From Phyllobacterium calauticae (GTDB taxonomy: Bacteria > Pseudomonadota > Alphaproteobacteria > Rhizobiales > Rhizobiaceae), in the NCBI RefSeq assembly GCF_019991125.1, contig NZ_JAGENB010000001.1, positions 496,001 to 560,000 on the forward strand: 64,000 bases of DNA, in the 5' to 3' direction. The position numbers were made by a program, and so were the translations under genes. The notes under the pieces are model-generated. The model saw only the letters and a program-made list of their open reading frames with translations. It searched no databases and was not told the origin of the DNA. Every line of letters begins with the position of its first letter. The first letter of the stretch is position 1. Positions 46,572 to 56,288 of the stretch are shown in pieces.

Positions 46572-48227
46572 TTATCGGAACAGCACGACCGCCTGCTGGA
46601 CGGTCACCCAGACACCCCAGAGAATGGGAATACCCACGGCGGCCCAGGCGAGCGCCGCCTTGGCGTCGAGCCCGCCATGGCCGATGCCGAACGAGCCGGT
46701 GGCGCCGGCATCGGCTGTCTTGGTCTTGGCCTGCAGGGCAGCAACCTCGGCGTCGGACATGAACCATTTCGATGCAAGCGGGCGGATAAAAAAATTGGCG
46801 ATGAAGCCCAGCGCCAGCATGCACGCGAGAATATACATGGTGCGGTCATAGACCTGATCGCGCGGCACGCCCGCATTGATCTGGAACTCACGGATATAAT
46901 TGACCACGACAGGCCCGACGATGCCAGCCGTTGCCCAGGCCGTCAGCAGCCGGCCATGGATGGCGCCGACGAACTGCGTCCCGAAAATATCGGCGAGGTA
47001 GGCCGGAACCGTGGCAAAGCCGCCGCCATACATCGACAGGATCACGCAGAAAATCGCGACGAACAGCGCCTGGCTGCCCATATGGGCGGCGGTCGGCGCC
47101 AGCGCATAGAGCACGATGCCAAGCGCAAAGAAGGTGAAATAGGTGGCCTTGCGACCGATCCGGTCGGAGAGCGAGGCCCAGAAGAACCGCCCGCCGATGT
47201 TGAACAGTGAAATCAGGCCGGCAAACCCAGCCGCAATGGAGGCGATGGCGGTTTTCTGGCCCGCATCCAGTTGGGTGAAGCTGACGTCAGGCAGGCCGAT
47301 GAGCTTGCCCGCGAAGATTTCCTGCAGCATGGGCGAGGCCATGCCGATCACGCCGATACCGGCGGACACATTGAGGCAGAGCACGGCCCAGATCAGCCAG
47401 AACTGCTTCGTCTTGTGGGCATCGCGCAGATGCACGTGCCGCGTGGTGATCATCGCCTTGGCATCCGTCGGCGGTGCCCAGCCTTCCGGACGCCAGCCGG
47501 CCGGCGGAATGCGGTAGCCGAAGGCGCCGCACATCATGAACACGAAATAGCCGGCGGCCATGACCAGAAAGGTCTGCCAGACGCCGACAGTATCCGGTGC
47601 CTTGAAATGATTCATCAGAAGGTTAGCCAGCGGCGCCCCGATCATGGCACCGCCACCGAAGCCCATGATGGCCATGCCGGTCGCCATGCCGCGCCGGTCG
47701 GGAAACCATTTGATCAGCGTGGACACCGGAGAGATGTAACCGAGCCCGAGGCCGATACCGCCAATCACGCCGGCGCCGACCCACATCAGCCAGAGCTGGT
47801 GCGTGATGACGCCAATGGCCGCCAGCACCATACCCCCGCACCAGCACACGGCCGAGACCACGCCAGCCTTGCGCGGCCCGACGCGTTCAAGCCAGCCGCC
47901 CCAGATGGCGGCGGAACAGCCAAGAAGCACGAAAAACAGCGTGTAAATCCAGCCGAGATCGCTGACGCGCCAATCACAGCTCGTGGTGAAAAGCGCTGTC
48001 AGAAGGTTGAGATCCGCGCAGGCGACCGATTGCTCGACACCGATGGCGCGCGACAGCGGCAGCCAGAACACGCTGAACCCGTAGGCCATGCCGATACAAA
48101 GGTGAATGGCAAGCGCTGCGGGCGGCACCAGCCAGCGGTTGAAACCCGCTTTGGCAACGATGCGTTCCCGGTCGAGAATACCCGGGTTTTCATAAATCCT
48201 CGGCTCTGCCCTGTCGGTTGCTGACAT
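46572..48227 (-). CDS. OFA-family MFS transporter (oxalate/formate antiporter type)
   Basis: A 551-residue 12-helix MFS protein. The first helix region HLCIGMAYGFSVFWLPLS and GWIYTLFFVLLGCSAAIWGGWLERVG match the OFA family, as do GGIGLGLGYISPVSTLIKWFPDRRG and ILSMYGGGFATVPAYLADIFGT. Members exchange oxalate and formate or carry monocarboxylates. Its location 167 bp downstream of fdsD suggests it moves formate or a related acid. It has a longer middle loop than usual (residues about 245-300). Confidence 0.9.
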   Translation of the reverse strand: MSATDRAEPRIYENPGILDRERIVAKAGFNRWLVPPAALAIHLCIGMAYGFSVFWLPLSRAIGVEQSVACADLNLLTALFTTSCDWRVSDLGWIYTLFFVLLGCSAAIWGGWLERVGPRKAGVVSAVCWCGGMVLAAIGVITHQLWLMWVGAGVIGGIGLGLGYISPVSTLIKWFPDRRGMATGMAIMGFGGGAMIGAPLANLLMNHFKAPDTVGVWQTFLVMAAGYFVFMMCGAFGYRIPPAGWRPEGWAPPTDAKAMITTRHVHLRDAHKTKQFWLIWAVLCLNVSAGIGVIGMASPMLQEIFAGKLIGLPDVSFTQLDAGQKTAIASIAAGFAGLISLFNIGGRFFWASLSDRIGRKATYFTFFALGIVLYALAPTAAHMGSQALFVAIFCVILSMYGGGFATVPAYLADIFGTQFVGAIHGRLLTAWATAGIVGPVVVNYIREFQINAGVPRDQVYDRTMYILACMLALGFIANFFIRPLASKWFMSDAEVAALQAKTKTADAGATGSFGIGHGGLDAKAALAWAAVGIPILWGVWVTVQQAVVLFR

Positions 48228-48394
48228 GTGAATTCCTCCTCCAAGCCCTTATGGCGGTGATTCATGTTTTAGTATTTCAGTTTATCGGCCGGTTCCGGGC
48301 GGCCTGATCGTCTTCTTGTTCGGGTGTTCTCCGGCCTTCTGGTCATCAAGAGGCAACGCACGTCGAGCGGCCAAAAATGCCACCCTTGCAACGT

Positions 48395-48646
48395 TCAAGC
48401 CGAGGCGGGAGCCGGCTTGCGGATATGGGACGCTGCCTCGACCACAAGCGGGTCGAGGCCATTGTCATCCTTTTCCAGGATGGCAAAGAGCTGGGCACGC
48501 ATGCGCGGCTCCCAGAAATTGTTGATGTGGCCGGCCACACCCTCTACCGCCTCATCCTTGGGCTGGGTGTGAAAGAAGGTGGCGATCTGGTTGGCCATAT
48601 AGACCAGCTTGTCGGCAGTTGACTGCCGATGATTCTCATTATCCAT
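48395..48646 (-). CDS. fdsD: Formate dehydrogenase delta subunit
   Basis: An 83-residue protein: STADKLVYMANQIATFFHT and HINNFWEPRMRAQLFAIL are the signature segments of FdsD. The role in the family is assembly or stability of the soluble NAD-linked formate dehydrogenase. Its start overlaps the fdhD stop by 8 bp, indicating translational coupling. It ends the fdsGBA-fdhD-fdsD operon. Confidence 0.94.
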   Translation of the reverse strand: MDNENHRQSTADKLVYMANQIATFFHTQPKDEAVEGVAGHINNFWEPRMRAQLFAILEKDDNGLDPLVVEAASHIRKPAPASA

Positions 48647-49574
48647 ATTGCACCAATCGAACAGTTGGACTTTGCACAAGGGTGGGCGAGGCCTGATCCA
48701 GGTTGGATTTTCCGGACACAGCGGTGTCATCGGTTGCACTCGCCACGGCATTTACAGCGATCGGAATACGCTCGGCACGCGTGAAGACATCAAACTCATC
48801 GCCGCGGACCAGCGCAACAAGCGTCATGCCCGCCGCCTGCGCGGTACGCACAGCCAAGGCCGTTGGCGCGGATACGGCAATCAGTACGGAGGCGCCGATG
48901 ATTGCCGCCTTCTGCACCATTTCGATGGAGACGCGGCTGGTGATCACGACGGCGCCCGATGCACCGCTGATGCCGGTTCGGCACAGGGCACCGGCAAGCT
49001 TGTCGAGGGCGTTGTGGCGGCCGACATCTTCGCGCGCGGCCACGATACCCTGGCCGGGAACATAGAATCCGGCGGCATGCACCGCACCGGTTTCATTGTG
49101 CAGCGGCTGCAGCGGCGACAGCAGTCGCACCGCCTGCGCCAGATCGCCCGGCGTCAGTTGCAGGCGCGTCGCGTCGACCGAAGCCACCGGCTTCAACGCC
49201 TGCTCGATGGACTCGATGCCGCACAGCCCGCAGCCAACGGGTCCCGCCATGCGGCGGCGGCGGTCGGTGAGTTCCTGTCCGGCCTCATCAGCCAGCCGCA
49301 GCTGGATATCGATGCCTTCGCCATGATCTTCAATGGCAATTTCGCTGATTTCGTCGAGCCGGGCAACAATGCCCTCCGACAGGCTGAAGCCGACGGCGAA
49401 ATCCTCCATGTCGGCCGGGCTTGCCATCATCACCGCATGGGTGGTGCCGTTGTAGCTGAACGCGACGGGCGTTTCCTCGGGCACCATGCGGCTGCTGGTT
49501 GCGTAGACATCGCCCTCGCCCTTGCGGCGGCGGGTGATGCGCGGGACCTGCAACCGTGTGGGGCGCCCGGCCAT
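48639..49574 (-). CDS. fdhD: Formate dehydrogenase accessory sulfurtransferase FdhD
   Basis: A 311-residue protein (also called FdsC in this operon type). The sulfur-transferring Cys115 and Cys118 lie in GCGLCGIE; the conserved central segment is AAREDVGRHNALDKLAGAL. It carries sulfur from IscS to the Mo-bis-MGD cofactor of FdsA. It starts two bases after fdsA. The C-terminal end (about 20 residues) is not typical. Confidence 0.95.
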   Translation of the reverse strand: MAGRPTRLQVPRITRRRKGEGDVYATSSRMVPEETPVAFSYNGTTHAVMMASPADMEDFAVGFSLSEGIVARLDEISEIAIEDHGEGIDIQLRLADEAGQELTDRRRRMAGPVGCGLCGIESIEQALKPVASVDATRLQLTPGDLAQAVRLLSPLQPLHNETGAVHAAGFYVPGQGIVAAREDVGRHNALDKLAGALCRTGISGASGAVVITSRVSIEMVQKAAIIGASVLIAVSAPTALAVRTAQAAGMTLVALVRGDEFDVFTRAERIPIAVNAVASATDDTAVSGKSNLDQASPTLVQSPTVRLVQYG

Positions 49575-49576
49575 GG

Positions 49577-52456
49577 TTATTCCGCCGCGTCGAGCGTCTG
49601 GGCGATGCGCCGGCTCTGGCGGGCCTGCTCGTCATACTTGACCTGCCAGTCACTCGGCCCGTTGGATGCACCTACCTGCACCGCCGTCACCTTGTATTCC
49701 GGGCAATTGGTTGCCCAGTCGGTGAAATCCGTGGTGATGACATTGGCCTGCGTCGTCGGATGGTGGAAGGTCGTATAGACCACACCCGGCGAAACCCGGT
49801 CAGTGATCAGCGCGCGCAAGGTGGTTTCGCCCGAGCGGCTTGATATCTTCACCCAGTCGCCATCGCGGATACCGCGTTGTTCGGCGTCGTGCGAATGAAT
49901 CTCCAGCCGGTCTTCCTCGTGCCAGACCACGTTGTCCGTGCGGCGGGTCTGCGCACCGACATTGTACTGGGAGAGAATACGTCCGGTGGTGAGGAGAAGC
50001 GGGAATCGCGGCCCGGTCTTTTCGTCGGTTGCCACGTACTCCGTGCGGACGAACTTGCCCTTGCCACGGGCAAAGCTCTCGATGTGCATGATCGGTGTGC
50101 CCAGCGGCGCCTTTTCATTGCACGGCCACTGAACGGAGCCCTCCTTTTCCAGGAGGTCATAGGACACACCGGCAAAGCTTGGCGTCGTCAGGGCAACTTC
50201 ATCCATGATCTGCGACGGGTGCGTATAATTCCAGTTGAGACCCATGGTCTGCGCCAGTTTCTGGGTAACTTCCCAGTCGGCAAAACCGTTCTTGGGGCTC
50301 ATGACCTTGCGCACACGGTTGATGCGGCGCTCGGCATTGGTGAAGGTGCCGTCCTTTTCGAGGAAGGTCGAGCCCGGCAGGAACACATGGGCGTAGTTGG
50401 CGGTCTCGTTGAGAAAGAGATCGTGGACCACGACGCATTCCATGGCGGCAAGACCGGCAGCCACATGCTTTGTATCGGGGTCGGACTGGAGAATGTCCTC
50501 ACCCTGGATGTAGATGCCCTTGAACGTGCCATCGACGGCCGCATCCAGCATGTTGGGGATACGCAGGCCCGGCTCGTCCTGCAATTTGACGCCCCACAGC
50601 TTGTCGAAGATATCGCGGGTGGCTTCACCGGAAACATGGCGGTAGCCGGGAAGCTCGTGCGGGAACGAACCCATGTCGCAGGAACCCTGCACATTGTTCT
50701 GGCCGCGCAGCGGGTTCACGCCAACGCCCTTGCGGCCGATATTGCCGGTGGCCATGGCGAGGTTGGCGATGGCCATGACCGTTGTCGATCCCTGGCTGTG
50801 CTCGGTCACGCCGAGGCCATAGTAGATGGCGCCATTGCCGCCGGTCGCGAACAGCCGGGCGGCTTCACGCAGCGTCTGCGGCGGCACGCCGGTCAGTTGT
50901 TCGATCGCTTCGGGGCTGTGTTCAGGTGCGGATACAAAGGCAGCCCAATCCTGGAACTCATCCCAGTCGCAGCGCTCGCGGATGAATTTTTCGTCGAACA
51001 GGCCTTCCGTGACAATGACGTGGGACAGCGAGGTGACCACGGCCACATTGGTGCCGGGGCGCAGCGGCAGGTGGTACGACGCCGCCACATGGGGCGAGCG
51101 CACGAGGTCGATGCGGCGCGGGTCGATGACGATGAGCTTGGCGCCCTTGCGCAGACGCTTCTTCAGGCGCGAGGCAAAGACCGGATGACCATCGGTCGGG
51201 TTGGCACCGATGACGATAACCACATCCGTGTGCTCGACACTGTCGAAATCCTGCGTGCCGGCGGATGTGCCGAATGTCTTGTTCAGGCCGTAACCGGTCG
51301 GCGAATGGCAGACACGGGCGCAGGTATCGACGTTGTTGTTGCCGAAACCGGCACGAACCAGCTTCTGCACAAGGTAGGTTTCCTCGTTGGTGCAACGCGA
51401 CGAGGTGATGCCGCCGACGGAGTTGCGGCCATACTGGTACTGGATGCGGCGGAATTCATTGGCAACGTGCTTGAAGGCTTCATCCCAGGAGACTTCGCGC
51501 CACGGATCGGAAATCTTCTCGCGGATCATCGGGTTGAGGATGCGATCCTTGTGGGTCGAGTAGCCATAGGCAAACCGGCCCTTGACGCAGGAATGACCGC
51601 GATTGGCCTTGCCATCCTTGTAGGGAACCATGCGCACCAGTTCCTCGCCGCGCATTTCCGCCTTGAACGAACAACCGACGCCGCAATAGGCGCAGGTGGT
51701 TACCTTGGAATGTTCCGGCTGGCCGATCTGGATAACCGACTTTTCCGTCAGCGTTGCGGTTGGGCAGGCCTGCACGCAGGCACCGCAGGAAACGCACTCA
51801 CTGTCGATGAAATGTTCGTGCATGCCGGGCGAAACGCGGCTGGAAAAACCCCGCCCTTCGATGGTCAGCGCAAACGTGCCCTGCACTTCCTCGCAGGCCC
51901 GCACGCAGCGCGAGCAGACAATGCATTTCGACGGGTCGTAGGTGAAGTAGGGATTGGATTCGTCCTTGGGCAGCCAGCGGTCATTGGCAGCGTTGTCGGC
52001 CTTGGCAAAGACGTGGTTGTCGCCGTGATAGCCATAACGTACATCGCGCAAGCCGACCGCACCGGCCATGTCCTGAAGTTCGCAATCGCCATTGGCCGCG
52101 CAGGTCAGGCAGTCCAGCGGATGATCGGAAATATAGAGCTCCATCACACCTTTGCGGATGTCCTTCAGGCGCTGGGTCTGGGTGTGAACGACAAGGCCTT
52201 CCATGGCCGGGGTTGTGCAGGAGGCAGGCGTGCCGTTACGCCCCTCGATCTCGATCAGGCAAAGACGGCAGGAACCGAAGGCATCGACCATGTCGGTCGC
52301 GCAGAGTTTGGGCACTTTGATGCCCGCTTCCATCGAGGCGCGCATGATCGAGGTGCCTTCGGGTACCGTGATCTCATTGCCGTCGATGGTCAGTGTGATC
52401 ATCTTTTCAGATTTGGAGGCTGGCGTGCCGAAATCGATTTCGTGGATCAGGGACAT
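49577..52456 (-). CDS. fdsA: NAD-dependent formate dehydrogenase alpha subunit
   Basis: A 959-residue molybdenum enzyme. The N-terminus has a [2Fe-2S] domain (Cys62, 63-66 region: LCATDMVDAFGSCRLC, then ASC), a His-Cys3 cluster (HPLDCLTCAANGDC), two [4Fe-4S] motifs (CIVCSRCVRACE, CVSCGACVQACP) and the catalytic-domain cluster (CAYCGVGC to SCVKGR). The Mo ligand is Cys383 in ARVCHSP, a cysteine rather than selenocysteine. The C-terminus is a molydopterin dinucleotide-binding domain. It oxidises formate to CO2 in the cytoplasm. Confidence 0.97.
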   Translation of the reverse strand: MSLIHEIDFGTPASKSEKMITLTIDGNEITVPEGTSIMRASMEAGIKVPKLCATDMVDAFGSCRLCLIEIEGRNGTPASCTTPAMEGLVVHTQTQRLKDIRKGVMELYISDHPLDCLTCAANGDCELQDMAGAVGLRDVRYGYHGDNHVFAKADNAANDRWLPKDESNPYFTYDPSKCIVCSRCVRACEEVQGTFALTIEGRGFSSRVSPGMHEHFIDSECVSCGACVQACPTATLTEKSVIQIGQPEHSKVTTCAYCGVGCSFKAEMRGEELVRMVPYKDGKANRGHSCVKGRFAYGYSTHKDRILNPMIREKISDPWREVSWDEAFKHVANEFRRIQYQYGRNSVGGITSSRCTNEETYLVQKLVRAGFGNNNVDTCARVCHSPTGYGLNKTFGTSAGTQDFDSVEHTDVVIVIGANPTDGHPVFASRLKKRLRKGAKLIVIDPRRIDLVRSPHVAASYHLPLRPGTNVAVVTSLSHVIVTEGLFDEKFIRERCDWDEFQDWAAFVSAPEHSPEAIEQLTGVPPQTLREAARLFATGGNGAIYYGLGVTEHSQGSTTVMAIANLAMATGNIGRKGVGVNPLRGQNNVQGSCDMGSFPHELPGYRHVSGEATRDIFDKLWGVKLQDEPGLRIPNMLDAAVDGTFKGIYIQGEDILQSDPDTKHVAAGLAAMECVVVHDLFLNETANYAHVFLPGSTFLEKDGTFTNAERRINRVRKVMSPKNGFADWEVTQKLAQTMGLNWNYTHPSQIMDEVALTTPSFAGVSYDLLEKEGSVQWPCNEKAPLGTPIMHIESFARGKGKFVRTEYVATDEKTGPRFPLLLTTGRILSQYNVGAQTRRTDNVVWHEEDRLEIHSHDAEQRGIRDGDWVKISSRSGETTLRALITDRVSPGVVYTTFHHPTTQANVITTDFTDWATNCPEYKVTAVQVGASNGPSDWQVKYDEQARQSRRIAQTLDAAE

Positions 52457-52465
52457 TTTGGGCTC

Positions 52466-54022
52466 CTATTCCGCCGCTTGCGCGACGGGCGCAGGACGAA
52501 AATCTTCAGGAAAATGCGTCAGCGCGCTCATCACCGGATAGGGCGTGAAACCGCCCAGCGCGCAGAGCGAACCGAACTTCATCGTGTTGCAGAGGTCGGT
52601 GAGAACCGCGATCTGCTTTTCAGGCTCGATATTGGCAGCGATGCGATCGACGACCTCGACACCGCGGGTCGAGCCGATACGGCAGGGCGTGCACTTGCCG
52701 CAGGACTCGACAGCGCAGAATTCCATGGCGAAACGTGCCTGTTTCAGCATGTCGACGCTGTTATCGAAGACAACGAGCCCGGCATGGCCAATGAGCCCGT
52801 CCCTGGCGGCAAAGGCCTCGTAGTCGAAGGGCGTATCGAAGAGTTCACGCGGGAAATAGGCGCCGAGCGGGCCGCCGATCTGCACCGCCTTGACCGGACG
52901 TCCTGTCGCAGTACCGCCGCCGATATCATCGACGATTTCGCCGAGTGTCAGGCCGAAGGCGGTTTCGAAAAGCCCGCCATACCGAACATTGCCGGCGATC
53001 TGCAGCGGAATGGTGCCGCGCGAGCGGCCCATGCCGAAATCCTTGTAGAATGCCGCGCCCTTGTCGAGAATGACCGGCACGGAGGCAAGCGATATCACGT
53101 TGTTGATGACCGTCGGCTTGCCGAAAAGCCCCTTGTGCGCAGGCAGAGGCGGCTTGGCGCGGACGATGCCGCGGCGGCCCTCGAGGCTTTCCAGCAGCGC
53201 GGTTTCCTCGCCGCAGACATAGGCGCCCGCACCGACTCGCACTTCGATGTCGAAAGCATGGGCAGACCCCAGCACCGAAGCGCCGAGCACGCCAGCCTTG
53301 CGGGCGATATCAAGGGCCTCATTCATCACGGCAATCGCATGCGGATATTCGGAGCGGGTATAGATGTAACCCTTGGTGGCGCCGACGGCGATACCGGCAA
53401 TGGTCATGCCTTCGATCAGAACGAAGGGATCGCCTTCCATGATCATGCGATCGGCAAAGGTGCCACTGTCGCCCTCATCGGCATTGCATACGATGTATTT
53501 GCGTTCGCCCGCCGCATCGAGGACGGTCTTCCATTTGATGCCGGTGGGGAAACCGGCACCGCCGCGCCCGCGCAGACCGGATTCCGTCACCTGGGTGACG
53601 ATTTCGAGCGGCGAAAGGGCAAGGGCTTTCTCCAGCCCCTTCAAGCCGTCATGGGCGCGGTAATCATCGAGCGAGACAGGATCGGTTATGCCGCAACGGG
53701 CAAAGGTCAGGCGGGTCTGTTTTGCCAGGAATGGCAAGTGCTCGGTCAGGCCAAGCCACAGCGGGTGGGTTCGGCCTTCAGCCATGCCGGTATCGAGAAG
53801 CGAAGCCAGGTCGGAAGGTTTGACCGGGCCATAAGCCACGCGGCCGGACGGTGTTTCCACCTCGACCATCGGTTCGAGCCAGTACATGCCGCGCGACCCG
53901 TTGCGAACGATGCGCGCATCGAGATTGCGGGCAACAATCTCATCCTGCAGCGTCCGGGCAACCTTTTCGGCGCCGAGGGCAAGCGCGCCGGAATCGCGCG
54001 GGACAAAGAATGTGACCGTCAT
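52466..54022 (-). CDS. fdsB: Formate dehydrogenase beta subunit (NuoF-like)
   Basis: A 518-residue FMN/[4Fe-4S] NADH-binding subunit. After an N-terminal thioredoxin-like part, the FMN/NAD motif is GLRGRGGAGFPTGIKWK, followed by YIVCNADEGDSGTFADR and the cluster motif ESCGKCTPCRIGSTRG. It passes electrons from FdsA to NAD. Its start overlaps the fdsG stop by 4 bp. Confidence 0.97.
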   Translation of the reverse strand: MTVTFFVPRDSGALALGAEKVARTLQDEIVARNLDARIVRNGSRGMYWLEPMVEVETPSGRVAYGPVKPSDLASLLDTGMAEGRTHPLWLGLTEHLPFLAKQTRLTFARCGITDPVSLDDYRAHDGLKGLEKALALSPLEIVTQVTESGLRGRGGAGFPTGIKWKTVLDAAGERKYIVCNADEGDSGTFADRMIMEGDPFVLIEGMTIAGIAVGATKGYIYTRSEYPHAIAVMNEALDIARKAGVLGASVLGSAHAFDIEVRVGAGAYVCGEETALLESLEGRRGIVRAKPPLPAHKGLFGKPTVINNVISLASVPVILDKGAAFYKDFGMGRSRGTIPLQIAGNVRYGGLFETAFGLTLGEIVDDIGGGTATGRPVKAVQIGGPLGAYFPRELFDTPFDYEAFAARDGLIGHAGLVVFDNSVDMLKQARFAMEFCAVESCGKCTPCRIGSTRGVEVVDRIAANIEPEKQIAVLTDLCNTMKFGSLCALGGFTPYPVMSALTHFPEDFRPAPVAQAAE

Positions 54023-54492
54023 AGCCGCACTCCCGTCGCTATTTCTTCGAGTTTTTCGTCATCCAGGCGGCCAATGACCTCGCCGTCCAGCATGGCGGCG
54101 GGCGCACAGGCACAAAGGCCAAGGCAATAAACGGGTTCAAGCGTGACGGCGCCATCGGCGGTGGTTCCATGCCAATCAATGCCGAGCAGCTCGCGGGCTT
54201 TCTGCGCCATGGCATCGCCGCCCATCGACTGGCAGGCCTCCGCACGGCACAGTTTCAACACATGCCGGCCTGCCGGATGATCGCGATAATCGTGATAGAA
54301 TGTGACAACACCATGCACCTCGGCGCGCGATATGTTCAGCGCCTGGGCAATCAGCGGCAAAGTCTCCTGCGGCACATAGCCGAACTCGCCCTGCAACTCG
54401 TGCAGAATCGGAAGGAGCGGGCCTTCTTGACCCTTCAACTGATTGATAATGTCTATCGCTCTCCCAGCGATATCGGTACTTGCGGTCTGCAT
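54019..54492 (-). CDS. fdsG: Formate dehydrogenase gamma subunit (NuoE-like)
   Basis: A 157-residue [2Fe-2S] thioredoxin-like subunit: LCRAEACQSMGG and VYCLGLCACAPAAMLDG hold the four cluster cysteines, preceded by VHGVVTFYHDYR. It is the first gene of the operon; ATG 54492 follows GGGAGGG at about 12 bases. The 102-bp upstream gap holds a 17-bp palindrome. Confidence 0.95.
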   Translation of the reverse strand: MQTASTDIAGRAIDIINQLKGQEGPLLPILHELQGEFGYVPQETLPLIAQALNISRAEVHGVVTFYHDYRDHPAGRHVLKLCRAEACQSMGGDAMAQKARELLGIDWHGTTADGAVTLEPVYCLGLCACAPAAMLDGEVIGRLDDEKLEEIATGVRL

Positions 54493-54579
54493 TTCGTGCA
54501 GCGCCCTCCCTAAATGCTCCTCGTAGGTTAGAACAGATCAAAAACGACACAACTAATCAATATACCAGTCCCGTTGGTC

Positions 54580-54596
54580 GATAGAAGATTTCTATC
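54580..54596. promoter_or_regulatory. 17-bp perfect palindrome upstream of fdsG
   Basis: GATAGAA-GAT-TTCTATC is a perfect inverted repeat overlapping the stop codon of the upstream LysR gene, about 90 bp before the fdsG start. It contains ATAG-N7-CTAT, a LysR-type T-N11-A arrangement, so it is a good candidate site for the neighbouring regulator. Confidence 0.6.
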
Positions 54597-55491
54597 AAAC
54601 CATATTGAGTTCGATGGCAAGCGCCCGGGCCTCATGCAGCAGGGCGGACACCAGCGGCGTATGGGGTTCGCGGTCGGCGGCCACCAGCCCGACAAGATGG
54701 CGTGCATCGGGCTCGACAATGGGAATAGCGCGGATCGGCTCGGAAAAACCCAGTGTTTCCGCAAGGTTGAGCGGCATGATGCTCGCCCACTTGCCGGTCC
54801 GTATGTGCGAGAACAGCACAATCATCGAATTGGATTCCAGCGTCGGATGCACGTCCACCCCCGCTTCGTGCAGATGTTTGTTGATGATGCGGCGGTTCTG
54901 CATGTCCTGGGTGAGCAGGCAGAGCGGCAACTGACCAACCTCCGCCCAGGTCACAAATTCGCGATCCGAATAGGTACTGCCCGTGGAGGTGATCAACTGG
55001 TAGCGTTCCGAATAGAGCGGAACCGAAGTCACCCGCCCGAGCGGCTCATTGTCGAGATAGCTGATTCCCGCATCGATCTCGAAATTGCTGAGCAGCGTCA
55101 GGACTTCCAGCGAGGTGCGCGAGGTCACCGAAAAGGTCACATCGGGGTGCTTTTCACGAAATGGCGTCGTCAGGCGCGAAACCATGGCAAGCGCCGTGGG
55201 GATTGCCGCTATCTTCACATGCCCGGACAGACCATAGCGTGCAGCGCGGATTTCCTCGCGCATCGTCCGCGTATCGCCGACAATGCGCCGCGCCCATTCG
55301 AGCACGCGCTGGCCCTCCGGCGTCAATCCCTTGTAGCGTGAGCCGCGCTGAACGAGGACGACACCCAGTGTATCTTCAAGCTGGCGGATCGCGGCCGAAA
55401 GGGTTGGCTGCGTGACGCCGCATTCCTCCGCCGCGCGGCCAAAATGCTGGTTGCGCGCCAGAGCGATAAAAAATTCCAGCTTGTCGATCAT
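54595..55491 (-). CDS. fdsR: LysR family regulator upstream of the fds operon
   Basis: A 298-residue LysR protein (helix-turn-helix in RNQHFGRAAEECGVTQPTLS). The effector domain includes VKIAAIPTALAMVSRLTTPF and DAGISYLDNEP. It lies immediately upstream of fdsG and on the same strand, as FdsR-type regulators of formate dehydrogenase operons do in some species. Formate response is inferred from position. Confidence 0.88.
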   Translation of the reverse strand: MIDKLEFFIALARNQHFGRAAEECGVTQPTLSAAIRQLEDTLGVVLVQRGSRYKGLTPEGQRVLEWARRIVGDTRTMREEIRAARYGLSGHVKIAAIPTALAMVSRLTTPFREKHPDVTFSVTSRTSLEVLTLLSNFEIDAGISYLDNEPLGRVTSVPLYSERYQLITSTGSTYSDREFVTWAEVGQLPLCLLTQDMQNRRIINKHLHEAGVDVHPTLESNSMIVLFSHIRTGKWASIMPLNLAETLGFSEPIRAIPIVEPDARHLVGLVAADREPHTPLVSALLHEARALAIELNMV

Positions 55492-55556
55492 CGAAATCCG
55501 TCCTCCGAGAAGACTCTATCGATGATTACCCGCCGACAGCAAGAGCGGTGGTCCAT

Positions 55557-56252
55557 TCAGACCGTCAGGAACTTGCGCACCTCCGGCCTGTCGAGACTTG
55601 CCGCATCGCCGGAATGGACGATCTCGCCGCGATCCATGATGTAGACATGGTCTGCCAGCTCGCGGCAGAAATCGAGATATTGTTCGACGAGAAGGATCGC
55701 GAGGCCGGTCTGATCGCGCAGAAACCGGATGGCGCGGCCGATATCCTTGATGATCGACGGCTGGATGCCTTCGGTCGGCTCATCCAGAACAAGCAGCCGC
55801 GGGCGCGTGACCAGCGCACGGCCGATGGCGAGCTGCTGCTGCTGACCGCCGGACAGATCCCCGCCGCGCCGGCCCAGCATGGTCTTGAGCACCGGGAAAA
55901 GCTCGAAGACCTCCGGCGGCACATTGCGGTTGCCGCGTCTGGCGGCGGCAAAGCCCGTCGCCAGATTTTCACGCACGGTGAGCAGCGGAAAGATCTCGCG
56001 CCCCTGCGGCACGAAAGCAATGCCGGCCCGCGCCCGGTCGTAGGGCGGCTTCCTGCCGAGCGGCGCACCATCGAAGCTGATCGACCCCGACGATAGCGGG
56101 TGCTGGCCGACAATCGCCCGGAGCATGCTCGTCTTGCCAACCCCATTGCGGCCAAGAACGCAGGTGATGGATTGCGGCTTCACCTCAAGCGATATGCCGC
56201 GCAACGCTTGCGCGGCGCCGTAGTGAAGAGAAGCATTTTCAACCGTAAGCAT
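55557..56252 (-). CDS. urtE: Urea ABC transporter ATP-binding protein UrtE
   Basis: A 231-residue LivF-like ATPase starting at 56252 after GGGAGGGA. Walker A is GRNGVGKTS, the signature LSGGQQQQLAIGRAL, Walker B LLVLDEPTEGI. It is the last gene of the urt operon (36 bp after urtD) and powers urea uptake with UrtD. Confidence 0.95.
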   Translation of the reverse strand: MLTVENASLHYGAAQALRGISLEVKPQSITCVLGRNGVGKTSMLRAIVGQHPLSSGSISFDGAPLGRKPPYDRARAGIAFVPQGREIFPLLTVRENLATGFAAARRGNRNVPPEVFELFPVLKTMLGRRGGDLSGGQQQQLAIGRALVTRPRLLVLDEPTEGIQPSIIKDIGRAIRFLRDQTGLAILLVEQYLDFCRELADHVYIMDRGEIVHSGDAASLDRPEVRKFLTV

Positions 56253-56288
56253 CAGAAATTCCCTCCCATTGATGTGCCACACACCGCC

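Noticed and set aside
49877-54130. Plus-strand open frame of about 1400 codons opposite fdsA and fdsB
   Set aside because: Same cause: a codon-bias shadow of two certain genes. The translated sequence is compositionally odd and has no motifs.
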